A DNA stretch of 64,000 nucleotides from Ascoidea asiatica (Eukaryota > Ascomycota > Saccharomycetes > Ascoideales > Ascoideaceae), in assembly GCA_001600695.1 (NCBI GenBank), contig BCKQ01000005.1, forward strand, positions 1,066,593-1,130,592, written 5' to 3'. The notes beneath the pieces were generated by a model. It saw only the letters and a program-made list of their open reading frames with translations, made no database searches and had not been told where the DNA came from. The translations under genes were made by a program, and so were the position numbers. Shown here piece by piece: positions 41,142-53,443 of this stretch (positions are counted from its first letter, which is position 1; each line of letters begins with the position of its first letter).

Positions 41142-42353
41142 ATATTAATATTAATATAAACAAATTATATGCCAGAAGCGTATTTAGTGCTTGTCTCAGA
41201 TACTGTTCCTATTCCTTACCAGATCTCATTTCTTTAGTCTTACAACAGGGATCAACCTCTTTCAATTCATTTATCTCTTTCAATTCAATTCAATTCAATT
41301 CAGTTCAATTCAATCCATATATTATTTCAACTAATTAATAAATAAACAATTGAATAATAATAATAATAATTATAAACAATAACAAGTACAAGATTAATAA
41401 ATAAATAAATATAAATATAAATATAAATAATAAATATAAATAATAAATAGTCCAGGATATCCAATCTGAAATTTTCAGTTTCATATTTCTTATTCTTCTT
41501 ATAATATATATAGATAAAGATATTTTAATATATATTGAAATATATATTGAAATTGAAATCAATATAATTATAGATATAAATAGTTATTTAAACACCCCTT
41601 GATCTCCATAATCTTTGTTTCTTTATTTCATATTTCATTCTATTCTATTCTATTCTTTACTCTTTTACTCATTCATTATCAATCTCAATATTATCCTCAT
41701 CCTCAATATCATCCTCAATATCATCCTCAATCTCAATATCAATATTTCATTATTCATACTTATAATCCAATACTCTTAATCAAATCCAATTCATCATTCA
41801 TTCAATAAATTAATCAATTATAATATAATATAATATAATATAATTTAATATAATATAATATAATATAAATTGAAGAATAAAGAATCAAATATATTCAAAT
41901 ATATTTCAAATCACTTCATATATAATATACTTTAATATTTCATTCACTCCGTTTCTTTTCTTTTTATTCTATTTTTTGCAGCCTTTAAATACTAAACACT
42001 AAATACTAAATATTATTACTAAATATTATTACTAAATATTACTTTATCAAAAAAGAAGTCAAATTAAATCAAATTTTAAACTCCTTCAATATCATTATTT
42101 CTTTAACTTTATCCCTTAATTTGAAAAAAAAAAAAGATTAAAAAAAGATTTATTACTCTGATCTAACTACCCTTCACATTTATTATTCAATTTTTATATT
42201 CTTATTCTTATTTATATCTAATATCTAATATCTAATATCGAATATCGAATATATCGAATATATATTATCTTATATACATATAATCATTTGAAAAAATATA
42301 ATATAAGTCATAAATAATATAATAATATAATATAATAATAGAAACTTATAAAA
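40327..42353. other. 2-kb interval between CAR2 and the ASH1-like gene
   Basis: This includes the CAR2 3' end and a long upstream region of the ASH1-like gene. A G+C-rich island at about 40660-40960 contains the inverted repeat GCCAGCGCATGTGCTGGC (40801-40818) and a second GCCAGCGCA (40839-40847). Short open frames there have no recognisable product. Further right are (AATA)9 (41109-41144), ATTCA repeats (about 41283-41310) and TATAA repeats (about 41820-41870). The last kilobase is A+T-rich and may be a long leader. Confidence 0.5.
41109..41144. repeat. (AATA)9 microsatellite
   Basis: Nine tandem 4-bp units, in the interval upstream of the ASH1-like gene. Confidence 0.9.
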
Positions 42354-42404
42354 ATGGCTAGTTTAATAGCTATTTCTTCTTCATCATCTTCGAATCAAAA
42401 TGAA

Positions 42405-42463
<59 letters not shown>

Positions 42464-42674
42464 TTTAAAAAATGATAAAAAAAGAAAAAGATCAAATTCA
42501 ACTAATAATTCAATCCCTAATTCAATGAATAATCAAATTAATAATCCAATGAATATTCAATTTCCAAAAAAATTAAAATTAAATAATAATAAACCTTTAA
42601 AAAAATTAAAAAATTATAATTTATCTTCAATCTCAAATATTAATCAATTTAATAATACAAATATTAATATTAAT

Positions 42675-42710
<36 letters not shown>

Positions 42711-43481
42711 ATTACTAATTCAAATATGAATTATAATTATAATTCAAATAAAAAAATTAATTTATTAACTCCTCCAAATTCATCTTCTGATTCAATTGAT
42801 GATCCATTATCTTCTTCTCCAATTCAATTAAAACCTTCTTTAAACTCACTTAATTCAATCATTTCAACAAATAGTAACATCACTCATATTAATAATAATA
42901 TGAATATTAATATTAATAATAATAATAGTAATACTAATCAATTTAACAATAATGTTAATTATCAAATTCAAAATCAAAATCAAAATTATATTAATTTAAA
43001 AAAATTAAATTCTACAAATTTAAATCATTCTTTAAATTATTTCGATACAATGCCATTAAAATCAAATTTATATTATCATTTAAATAAAACTACCACCATT
43101 AATAATAATCATAAAGATGAAAATGAAACTGAATCTGATAATGATAATGATAATGATGATAATAATGACAATAATAATAACAATAACAATAATATTGAAA
43201 AAAATATTGATTATTATAATAATTTTGATTACAACTACTCAAATTGTACTTCTTCTTTTGATAAATGGTTAGAAAAAAATGATTATAACTCTTATAAAGT
43301 TTTAAAAAATAATTTATCAAGAAATAATCAATTATTATTAAATTCAAATTCAATCAACACTTCTGTTTCAAATTATGATTCAAATCACAATTCAAATCAA
43401 AATTCAATTTATTCATCAAATTCATCTTTAAATTCTTCTTTTGATTCAGATACTGATTATAATAATAACATCAACAACTTC

Positions 43482-43515
<34 letters not shown>

Positions 43516-45059
43516 TATTAAAAAAACAATCAATAATAAATTCAAAAAATGATTTAAAATCAATTAAATCAATTTCTTCTTCAACTTCAACTAAAATTAT
43601 TTCAATTAAAGATAGAATTAATTCATATTTTATTAAAAAACCAAAATTTAATACTAAAATCTCAAAAAAATTCAAATCTTCAAATTCAAAATTATTACAA
43701 AAATTACATATCGTTAATAATAATAATAATAATAATAATAACAATAATGATGGTATTAATTCTTACGAGAGTGATAATTATCCTTATACAAATTCTCAAT
43801 CTTCATCTAGAGTTACTTCAAATAGATACTCTTTACCAAATCCAACTTCTGTAAATTTATCTTTAAATTCATCAAATCAAATTCAATCAAAACCTCATTC
43901 ACAACCTTTAACTTTAAAACAATATCAACTTCAACCTTCAATGTCATATTCTGCTGGTGATTTTAATTCACTTGATAATTCATCAAATTCAAGATCTGTT
44001 TCTGCTTCAACTACAACTTCAATTTCTTCAACTTCATCAACAATGTCAAATTTATCTGATCAATCTTCTATAAGTTCTGTTTCATCTATTGGTTCCAACA
44101 ACCCTATATCTGATTTAACATCCCCACTTACATCTTATAAGCCTACAAATAATAATAATAATAATAATCAATTACCTGATATTAATTCAAATATCACAAG
44201 ACATTTTAGTTCATCTTCATTAAATAAGAATAAAATCACTTTACCTCCAATTACTTTACCATTACCTTATAATTCAAATCCAATTAGAAAACCATCATTA
44301 AATCCTTCATTTACTTCAAATCCAAAAAATTATACTTATATAAGTAATGTTAACGATATTATGTCAATTCATAAACTCAATAATCAACAAAAACAACTTC
44401 AAAATAATTATGGTTATGGTTACAATAATAGTAATACTATTGATAGACCATTTTCTTATCCTGATTCAAGATCAAACTCTTTATCTAATGTCTGTTTATC
44501 TACTAATGATTTAGCTTACACTTCATCAAAACCAATTTTGAGACCTCCTTTGAGATCTTTTTCATCCTCGTTAATAAAACACTCAGTTCCAACTCCTACT
44601 CCTACTACTATTAAAACTACAACTACAAATACTTCCCAAGTTGCAATAACTAATAACTCTCCTCCTACTTTAGCTTCATCCTCTTCAACTTCACTAAGTT
44701 CAAATTCAAATTCATCCAAAATATCTTCTGATAACTCTTCTAGTAAATCACAACCTATAACCGGGGCTCGTACTCAGTCTGTTTCTCATCATCATCATCA
44801 TAAAAGAACTTGTGTTTCGTGTGGATCTTCTCAATCTCCTTGTTGGAGACCTTCTTGGTCTTTATCAGCAGGTCAATTATGCAATTCATGTGGATTAAGA
44901 TATAAAAAAACAGGAGTTAGATGTATAAATTCTAAATGTCTAAGAATCCCTGCAAAAAGTGAATGGAATTTAATTAGAAATAAAGCAAATAGCATTAGAA
45001 AAGATTATCAATGTTTAAATTGTGGTTATGAAGTTGAAATAAATGGTAAACTTGATTGA
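42354..45059 (+). CDS. ASH1: Ash1-like GATA zinc-finger transcription factor
   Basis: This is a 901-residue protein. The first 800 residues are Asn/Ser-rich with several AAT-coded Asn runs. A GATA-type finger lies at the C-terminus: C820-x2-C823, then C843-x2-C846, in the contexts [18 protein letters not shown] and [13 protein letters not shown]. Four more Cys follow ([17 protein letters not shown], then QCLNCGYEV), a pattern shared with S. cerevisiae Ash1, the asymmetrically inherited repressor of HO. Candida Ash1 has nearly the same finger. HO-based switching need not exist here. An alternative is another GATA factor such as Gat2; the flanking Cys pairs favour Ash1. The ATG at 42354 directly precedes the first Asn tract. 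Confidence 0.78.
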
Positions 45060-46644
45060 ACTACTTGTAAATTATATTATTTTTTCAGTCATTTTTATTT
45101 TATTTATAATACTTTATTTTTTCTCATTTATTTAACTTTGATTTTTTCTAAGCTTGTCTTTATGATTATTGCTCTTTTCTTTAATATTTTTATTATTTTC
45201 ATATTCATTTTGTATTTTTTCAGATCATTTGCTATTTATTATATTTTTATCCCATATTGGCCTGTTTTTTTTGTAATTCTAACTATAATGATCGCTAGAT
45301 TTTATCTCAACATTTTAATCATGCTTTATTAGTCAATTCATTTCTACATTTTAGCCAAATCTTTTTTTCTATTTAATTCTTTTTTGTTATCTCCATTTGA
45401 ATTTATCTTAATGGCTTTTTATAAATTGGTACTGGTACTATTTTTGCTTTAGTTCTTGTATTGTGTGTCTATTTTGAAGCAGTAACTAGGAAGAAAAAAA
45501 TAATTATTTTGATTTCAAAATATTTGTTTTTTTTTGCCTCATATGCTTATATATTTTGCTACCTATCTATCTATCTATATATATATATAATTATATGTAA
45601 CATTAATCATACAATCAGTAATATAATATATATTTTGTAACTGTTATTTTTTTGTCTATTTCTTTGCAAACTGAAATTCGATGTAGTTGTTATATTCTAA
45701 CCATACCCTGAATTTTAAATTTCGTAGGCTTAAGAGAAATTCAATATTTTTTTTAATGTAAAATGTTGCTCTAAGAAATTCTCACTGCCATCAAGATCAA
45801 GCACAATGAATTAATTCAAAGCCAATAAAGCTATTGTCATGGAGAAACAAAAAAAAATTAGTCAATCATTGTAATTTGAAACAATAGTATATTGTTTCTT
45901 TTACAATATCAAATAACTTTGTTGTGATGTTTTAACACTAAATAAGTAGCGATTGATATTTTGAAAATTCAACAGTAAAAGATCTTGTTCCAGTCATTTT
46001 TTTATAACAAGATAAAACAAAATATTTTACGATACGAAAAAACTTTTTTAGAAAATAAATTTTATTATATAAAACCAAGTATTATAAATCATATATCTAA
46101 ATACATCCACACACAAACATGAATAAAACCATACCAAAGAAATTACTAATGCCACAATAGCCTAGGTGGTGATAAAATAAAAATAATAGAAACCAACAGA
46201 AAATGCAAAATACAAATTAAAAAAATAAAAAAACAGAAATTAAGAAGAAAAGTTAACAATGAAAGAGCTTCAATAAAGACCGTTAGAAATTTTCAGTAAA
46301 AAATGAAAAAATAAAAGTCTGAAAAAGCATCTGAAGAAAAAGATAACCTCAATAAAATATATAACAAAGTAATCAAAGGAATTGTAAAGAAAATATTTCA
46401 AATCATTTTGAAATTTCAAAATGATTGCAAGTTTAATTGGATCTTTCTTTTTCCTCAATTTTTTTTGAGATTCTGACTTTTTTTGAGATTTTGAATTATT
46501 GAAAAAATGGGAAAGTTTTGAATTTGGAAGATAAAAGTCATAATCATCAAAAGAAAAATCGAAGATAAACAATTTAAAAAAGAAATTAAAAATTTTTGAA
46601 GCAAATCTTTGTCCTTTTGAAAATTTAAGAGGAGTTGTCTGTGA
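45060..46644. other. Convergent intergenic region, 1.6 kb
   Basis: The ASH1-like gene and the PUN1-like gene converge here. Apart from CTAT and AT repeats (about 45563-45590) and T runs, I see nothing. Short open frames such as 45138-45332 and 46270-46572 lack support. Confidence 0.5.
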
Positions 46645-47490
46645 CTAAGAACCTTGAGATTGTTTTTCAGCATCTTCATCAGATTCATGAGTACTACCAA
46701 GACAAATAGCTAAGAACCAACCAGTTGCAGCAAAGAAACCTGCAGCGAATGCACCCCATAATAAACCATGATAAACACCACTACCAAGAGAAACAGTCCA
46801 ACCATAAGTATCTTTAGTTGAGTTGAAAGCATCTTTAAATTTTACAGATACACCAATAGATGCACCAGCAGCAATAATTATAGAAATATTTGCAGCAAGA
46901 CTGATAGAACTTGATAAAAAACTAACAAAATGAGATTTAACAGCAATAAAATTAATTAAAAATTGAACAGCATATAAAGCTAAAGAAAGAGTAACAGTGA
47001 CAAAAATAAGTTTTGAATAAGAACCACTTGCATTATAATTTTCAATAGCTGTAGGCATACTAATTGAACCATCATCTAAGATTGATTTAATATTTGATTT
47101 TGCAACTTGACTATTTCTAACTTCAGTTAAAAATAAATCATATGGACTTAAAGTATACATTGAAGATTTTTTAATACAATCATAAATTTCTAAATTATCA
47201 TTTGAATTTAAATCCCATCTACAATAACCCCATAAACCAAAAGTATAAGCATCATGTAAACCGAAATTTTCTTTTGTTAAATCATAAGTTGAAATTTCAG
47301 AAGATATTGAAGGAGTAATTAATTCATCAACTTGATAATTTTCTAAATTTAATTTAAATAAATAAATATTTGATATACCTGATAAAGTTGATTGAGAACC
47401 TGTGTAAGCTAGAATAGTCATAATTAAAGCACCCATTGTTAAAATGAAAGGTAAAGCTACAACAAAGCCTCTAAAAGTACTAATCGCCAT
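46645..47490 (-). CDS. PUN1: Pun1-like SUR7/PalI-family membrane protein
   Basis: This 281-residue plasma-membrane protein has four predicted membrane segments, at about 9-31, 165-187, 193-218 and 240-265. The large outer loop carries the claudin-like motif GLWGYCRW with a second Cys about 17 residues on. The pattern matches S. cerevisiae Pun1: AYTGSQS after TM1, LFKLNLENYQVDE, TFGLWGYC and, before TM4, SLGSGVYHGLLWGAF. Yeast Pun1 sits in the eisosome (MCC) domain and supports cell-wall integrity and stress tolerance. The tail is short and acidic. Fmp45 or another Sur7 relative is the alternative, but the loop sequence favours Pun1. Confidence 0.85.
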   Translation of the reverse strand: MAISTFRGFVVALPFILTMGALIMTILAYTGSQSTLSGISNIYLFKLNLENYQVDELITPSISSEISTYDLTKENFGLHDAYTFGLWGYCRWDLNSNDNLEIYDCIKKSSMYTLSPYDLFLTEVRNSQVAKSNIKSILDDGSISMPTAIENYNASGSYSKLIFVTVTLSLALYAVQFLINFIAVKSHFVSFLSSSISLAANISIIIAAGASIGVSVKFKDAFNSTKDTYGWTVSLGSGVYHGLLWGAFAAGFFAATGWFLAICLGSTHESDEDAEKQSQGS

Positions 47491-49114
47491 TTTTTAAATT
47501 CTTAATTTATATAGATAATTGTTGATATAAGATAGATTTTGGCTTAGGTTTTTGAATTAATATCTTAAATCTCTTTTTATATTATAATAATTTTATGAAT
47601 ATTACAATTTTAGATAAACTCTTTTATTGAGCTTTGAATTTAAAAGTTTGAAATTGATTTGAATAGTTTAAATAAGTTAAATAACTTTAATAAAAATAAT
47701 ATACAATTAATATAATATTAATATATTTATTAAAATTTAAAGAATGTATAAAGTGAAATTGAATAGCCAGCTTAAAAGGAAAACAAATTGAATAAGATGA
47801 ATAAAAGTAATTGAATTGAGTTGATTTTATAAAGAAAATTGGATATTAATATAAAGAGATTAATCAATTGAATAAGAGATATTTTTTTTTAATCTTTACT
47901 AAAGAGCATCGTCTAATATAATTATCATTGAGTTAAAAAATTTAAAACAACCAATCAAAGGATCAAGCAGCCAAGTGATTGACAATCTTTAGATAAATAC
48001 TATTATGGTTAATTAAATTAGTCTCTAAAGATTAAAACATATTCATGAGATGGATAAAATTAGAAAAAATAAAATTTATGATCAGAGTAAGATAATATTA
48101 GAACTGACATAATTGAAAAAAAACATAGCATGTTATGTCATATCATATCAATTACTTACTTTTAGTAAAGTAATTTCTATTAGATCAAAAAATTGAAAAT
48201 TTAAACAAAATAAATAATTATTTACTCAGATATGATAGAATTGTAATATTTACTGGAAACATTTCCCTAAACGTTACCACGAGTTACAGTTTTTAATGAG
48301 ACCTAACAAATACACCAGGGAATCAATCATTATGAGTTCCTAAAAATACTAAAAGGCAATCATATTAATTGATTGATAAGTGTATTTTAACTCGAGCATG
48401 CTAAAACAACTGAGATATCTCGTCTAATTAGATGAGCTGTTGATGAAATAATAATATATTTCCAAGCACCAGAGCTACAATCTATTATTTTTTTATTTAT
48501 CAAACAAACTTTTACACCGACAAAAGCATTTAAAGTTTTATTCTTTCCAAAGAGCACAGAGTAAATCTAAATTTAGCCTCGTCTGAGAACCTTAAACCAG
48601 AAAACCCGAGGGGGGAAAGACCCAAGATACTGGCGACAAGATCTGGATATTGAAATATGCATTAAGACATTGAAGCACATCTAGATACATACACTACCGA
48701 CCAAAACAATGGATCTAAATATTTGTTTACAGGGCCCATTAAATTGGCGACAGGTTTTTCACCTGATTGAAAATATATCAGGAAGCAGACCCCTACCAGA
48801 CCCTTATTGATTTAAAAAAAATGGTTAGGACCCTTTAATTTCAACGGTTTTTGAAATTTAGAATAAGCTTATTTTGGTTTTGTGGTTTTATTGGCTTACA
48901 CCAAATCGAGTTTTTTAGATGATGTATTTTCTGTTACGTTAAAATAACTTTTTTTTACTTTTATTTTAAAAATATCTATTATAATATTAAATATTTACAT
49001 AAATTTTTGAATATAGTACATTGTATTTACTTAACTTTTTACTAAACTTACATCTCAAATTGAATTTTTGTTCATTTTCTATACACATCATCTAGCACAT
49101 TGATCAAAGAAAGA
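47491..49114. other. Intergenic: PUN1-like upstream region, 1.6 kb
   Basis: Both flanking genes are read leftward, so most of this is upstream region of the PUN1-like gene. It is A+T-rich, with a slightly G+C-richer part at about 48540-48800. I recognise no gene, repeat or binding-site cluster. Confidence 0.45.
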
Positions 49115-51862
49115 TTATTTAAAGTTCTTTTGTTTGGATTCATTCAAATAATTTTGAATATCTGAATTTTTAAATCCTAATTTAATAATTGTACGATATA
49201 AGAACATTATATCATATTCATTAACTTCTTTCTCAGGAATCATCACTACAATTTCATTCACACTTTTTATAGGCAACTTCTTATCAACTTTATATTCATC
49301 TTCTGATTCTATGACAATATCATTATTCTTAGTTATTTTAGTATCTTCATTTTCAAGTTTTTCAATTTCTTTTTTATATTCAATAATTTTATTTCTTAAA
49401 TCATTTAATTTTTCTGTATCATTATTGAAATTTTTATCAAATTCATCTTCATTATTTATAGTACCTAATGAATAAGTTTTTTTACTATTTTCACTATCTC
49501 GAACTTTCATATTTCGATTTTTATTCCTTTCAATTAAATAATTTTCTCTGATTAATTTATATATTTCTTCATTTAAATCATTCTTTGATTTAGTTTTATT
49601 TTCATCTTTATTTTCATCTTTGTGTTTACTTTCTTTTTCAATTTCACTTTCTTCACTTTCAATATATTCAATTGAATTTTCATTAGTTACAATATTTTTA
49701 ATTAATCCAGTATCTTCATTTCTACTTAATTTTGAATCCATTATGATAAAATTTCTATAATCTAAGATTGAATCAATTCCAATATATATAATTTTATGAA
49801 TATTTAAATGATGAAAATTTAAATTATTTATAAATAAAGATTTTGTAATAAATACATTTAATTTTTCTTCAATTAAATCATTTGATTCATTTAAATTATC
49901 TTGAGTATAAATAATTTTATTATTAAAATATTCTTCATTATCAAAGATTGAATTGAATTTTGTAATTGAACAACTTTCAGGTATTATAAGTATAACTCTT
50001 TTAAATTCAATAATTTCATTATCATTTATTTTATTGTAATTATTATTTCTTAAATTTATATTTTTATTTTTATATTTATTTCTAATATTATTATTATTTT
50101 TAAAAAAAAAATTACTTTTATTTTTAATATCATTTTTAATAAAATTTATAAATAAATAATTTTTTAAAAATTTTATAAAATTTAAATTAAATAATTTTAA
50201 AATATTTTTATTTAAATTTTGAATTCTATAATTTTTATAAAAAATATCAAATTGTAAAACTTCATTTTTATTTAATTCATTAATTAAATTATAATTATTT
50301 GGTATAATTGGTAATTTATTTTCTAAAATTAAATTTTCATTATTTAAATTTAATAAAGTTAATTTATTATAATCACTTAATTTTTTAATTGAATATGAAT
50401 TAATTTCATTTATTAATGGTTTTCCAATAGTTATTATATTTTTATTATCATAATTATCTTCAATGTTAGATGATGTAGATTTATTTAAGAAATTATAAAA
50501 ATTATTTGAATAATCAATAGAATTAAAAATTAAAATTTTATTTAATTTTGAAAATTCATTTGATAAAATTTTAAGATCTTTTATGAAATAATTTAATAAA
50601 ATTTCAATTGGTTTTAATTTTATATTTTTTTCATTAATTTTTTTTTTATTAATAAAATTATTTGAATTTGATAATTGTAAATCTAAATTATCAATTGAGA
50701 TAATTGATAAATTTTTAAAAAAATTAAATAAATAAGATTTTAATCTTAAATTATTAATATTTTTTAAATTTGATAATGAAATTAAATTTAATAAATTTAT
50801 TGGAGTTGAAATTATTAAATTTGAATTTTTTTGAATAATTTGATTAATTAATTGATCATTATTATTATTATTATTAAAAGAATTATTATATGAATTTATG
50901 AATTCATTATCTAAATATAATATTGGAATTTCAAAATCTTGTAAATTAGTATCAATAATTTTATTAAATAAATTATTTTTATAATTTAAAATAGAATTAT
51001 TTGAATTAAGAATAATTAAATAATTTTTATCACTAGATTGATTATTTTGATTATGATTATGATTATGATTTTGAGAATCTAAAATATCAATTGGGATATC
51101 ATTTTGATTAATAAATTTAATTTTATTTACTTTTTGATTTTCTTTTTTAATTTCATTTTGAATATTAAATTTAATTTTCAATTTTTTTCTATTAAGATTT
51201 ATTGATTTTATTAAATTATTTAAAATATATAAGAAATTAATTAATGAATTTCCAGTACCTTGATAATTTCTAATTAATATAATTTTTTTTTTAAAATTTT
51301 GAAAAGTTTTTAAAATTGATAAAATTCTTTTTTGTGATAATGTTGGTATATAAATTTTATTAAATTTTAAAATTTTAATTAATTTTGAATTTATGAAAAA
51401 ATCTTCAAAATTTTTTAAATCATATGGATTAAATTTCTCAATTAAATGTTTATAATCAGATTTTTTTATTTCATTATTTTGAAAATTTTCAATAATTTTA
51501 TATTTATTATATTTATTTACATTTTTTTGAATACTATCTTGAAATTTTTTACTATGATTATTAATATCAAAATGTTTATCATATGGGTTATCATATGGGT
51601 TATCATATGAATTATGATATAATTTTTTATTATTATTGTTTCTATGATTATTTCTATTACTTCTTTTATTTTCTCGTTCTTCAGATCTTTTATCTTGTTT
51701 ATATTCTTTAAATGCTAAGTAATCTTTAAGATTTTTATGACCAGAATAAGATTTATTTTGTTTATTTTTTTTAGTTGATATATTTTTTATAGTTAATCTT
51801 TTGATAGAAGTATTGAAAAATAGATTCCTCTGTATTAATAATGAACTTCTAGATCGAAACAT
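49115..51862 (-). CDS. Eroded Mrh4-like mitochondrial DEAD-box protein
   Basis: This is a 915-residue protein with a basic, Ser/Arg-rich N-terminus typical of mitochondrial import. The order of parts follows S. cerevisiae Mrh4, a helicase for large mitoribosomal subunit assembly. A Q-motif-like segment (IYIPTLSQKRIL) precedes motif I RNYQGTGNSL. Then come NLIISTPINLLNLI (motif Ib), SIIDSIDNLD-like motif II, and a second domain (RVILIIPESCSITKF through NNLNFHHLNIHKIIYIGIDS). Catalytic residues are lost: the Walker Lys is Asn205, DEAD reads DNLD (391-394), and the last motif, HRxGRxGR in Mrh4, has become SKLSRNEDTG. ATPase activity is therefore doubtful. I start at the ATG at 51862; a GTG 12 bp upstream is in frame. 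Fast Asn/Lys-rich drift makes this family call moderate. Confidence 0.6.
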   Translation of the reverse strand: MFRSRSSLLIQRNLFFNTSIKRLTIKNISTKKNKQNKSYSGHKNLKDYLAFKEYKQDKRSEERENKRSNRNNHRNNNNKKLYHNSYDNPYDNPYDKHFDINNHSKKFQDSIQKNVNKYNKYKIIENFQNNEIKKSDYKHLIEKFNPYDLKNFEDFFINSKLIKILKFNKIYIPTLSQKRILSILKTFQNFKKKIILIRNYQGTGNSLINFLYILNNLIKSINLNRKKLKIKFNIQNEIKKENQKVNKIKFINQNDIPIDILDSQNHNHNHNQNNQSSDKNYLIILNSNNSILNYKNNLFNKIIDTNLQDFEIPILYLDNEFINSYNNSFNNNNNNDQLINQIIQKNSNLIISTPINLLNLISLSNLKNINNLRLKSYLFNFFKNLSIISIDNLDLQLSNSNNFINKKKINEKNIKLKPIEILLNYFIKDLKILSNEFSKLNKILIFNSIDYSNNFYNFLNKSTSSNIEDNYDNKNIITIGKPLINEINSYSIKKLSDYNKLTLLNLNNENLILENKLPIIPNNYNLINELNKNEVLQFDIFYKNYRIQNLNKNILKLFNLNFIKFLKNYLFINFIKNDIKNKSNFFFKNNNNIRNKYKNKNINLRNNNYNKINDNEIIEFKRVILIIPESCSITKFNSIFDNEEYFNNKIIYTQDNLNESNDLIEEKLNVFITKSLFINNLNFHHLNIHKIIYIGIDSILDYRNFIIMDSKLSRNEDTGLIKNIVTNENSIEYIESEESEIEKESKHKDENKDENKTKSKNDLNEEIYKLIRENYLIERNKNRNMKVRDSENSKKTYSLGTINNEDEFDKNFNNDTEKLNDLRNKIIEYKKEIEKLENEDTKITKNNDIVIESEDEYKVDKKLPIKSVNEIVVMIPEKEVNEYDIMFLYRTIIKLGFKNSDIQNYLNESKQKNFK

Positions 51863-52792
51863 CTTTGAATACACATTAATGGATTGATTGATCCAAGGAT
51901 ATATCCAAGTTGTTTATATTCTTGTTTATTCTTGTTTATTCTTGTTTATTCTTGTTTATTTATTTTGCTTCTTGCATTATTAAAATTTTTCATATTAAAA
52001 TGAGTTTTCGAAACTGTGGCCATTTTTGCGGGTCTCCTGGAATATTTTTTGGCGGATTGAGAGATTTCCGTTTTCAATTGTAAAACCTTGGTGATCCGCT
52101 GTGATTTCCGGAACGTCAGTGAGTTTTGCCAGAGAAAACGTTCTTACTGTAAATAGAAGCCACATGAAACGTATTTCTGGTCATGAAGAACGGAAGTGTA
52201 TTGTTTGAAATACAGTTGTTGAAGAATAGTACACATGGTTTTAATGTACTAGTAGTAGAGTTATATTACATAGTATTCCATTTCTACAAGTAAACAATAC
52301 TTTTGCTGCTGTGTTGTTCATGGCCCTGTTTATGGCTGTCCCGTGTACCGAGCAGAGTGCTGGTTTCTTGACAGGTTGTTGGCGTGGTGGAAAGAAATGC
52401 GAAACGTGTGTGGGAAAGAAGAAAAATTTTATTTATTTGCTGCAAAGCTGGAAAACTGACAAGAAAAAAGCGATGAGTGAAATTTATTGAAAATATTACT
52501 ATTAGTACAAACAGTAGCAGTAGTAAGTAGTTATTTGATCTGAGTTTCTTACCTAGAGATGGTTTGTAAAATTAGTTAGGTTATGTGATTTAATTTTATG
52601 TTTATTTGCTGAGTATATAAAGAAAGGATCATTCTCATTCTCATATTCTTTACTTTCTATAAGTTTTATATAAATTGATTTAGAGAAGAAATTTTTATTA
52701 AACTCATTAAGTATGAGTGAAATCATTTTATTTTATAATATTATTAATACTATTACTATTACTATTACTAATTTCACAATTTTTTATTAAAA
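51863..52792. other. Divergent promoter between the Mrh4-like gene and PRS1
   Basis: This 930-bp interval begins with four perfect 10-bp repeats (51921-51960). A G+C-richer part follows at about 52010-52450. A TATATAA (52614-52620) lies about 175 bp from the PRS1 ATG. No gene is seen. Confidence 0.5.
51921..51960. repeat. Four tandem CTTGTTTATT units
   Basis: Four identical 10-bp units lie 59 bp upstream of the Mrh4-like ATG, within its probable 5' leader. TTGTTTA resembles a forkhead-factor core (RTAAAYA on the other strand: TAAACAA). Confidence 0.85.
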
Positions 52793-53412
52793 ATGAGAAA
52801 GTGTAAAGTTTTTATTGGATCTTCACATCCTGAATTAGGTAAATTAATTTGTAATAAATTAGGTATTGAACCAAGTAAAGTTAAATTAAATAAATTTAGT
52901 AATGGAGAAACTTCAATATCAATTGAAGAATCTGTAAGAGATTATGATGTTTATATTATTCAATCAACTTCAAATAATATTAATAATCATATTATGGAAT
53001 TATTAATTTTAATTAATGCTTGTAAAGGTGGTTCTGCATCTAAAATTACAGTAATTTTACCAAATTTTCCATATAGTAATTTTTCAAAAATTGATATAAA
53101 AAAATTTAGAACTTGTATAACTGCAAGATTAATTTCAAATTTAATTATTATATCTGGTTGTGATCATGTAATTTCAATGGATTTACATGCTGGACAAATT
53201 CAAGGATTTTTTAATAAACCTGTTGATAATTTATTTGCAATGCCATTATTTATAAATTGGATTAAAAATAATATTAAAGATGATATAAAAAATTGTGTGA
53301 TAATAAGTAAAAATGCAAGTGGTACAAAAAGAGTAACTGAATTAGCTGATAAATTAAAAGTTACATTTGGTTTAATTCAAATCTTAGATCATAAAAGTAA
53401 TAATATTATTAC

Positions 53413-53443
<31 letters not shown>

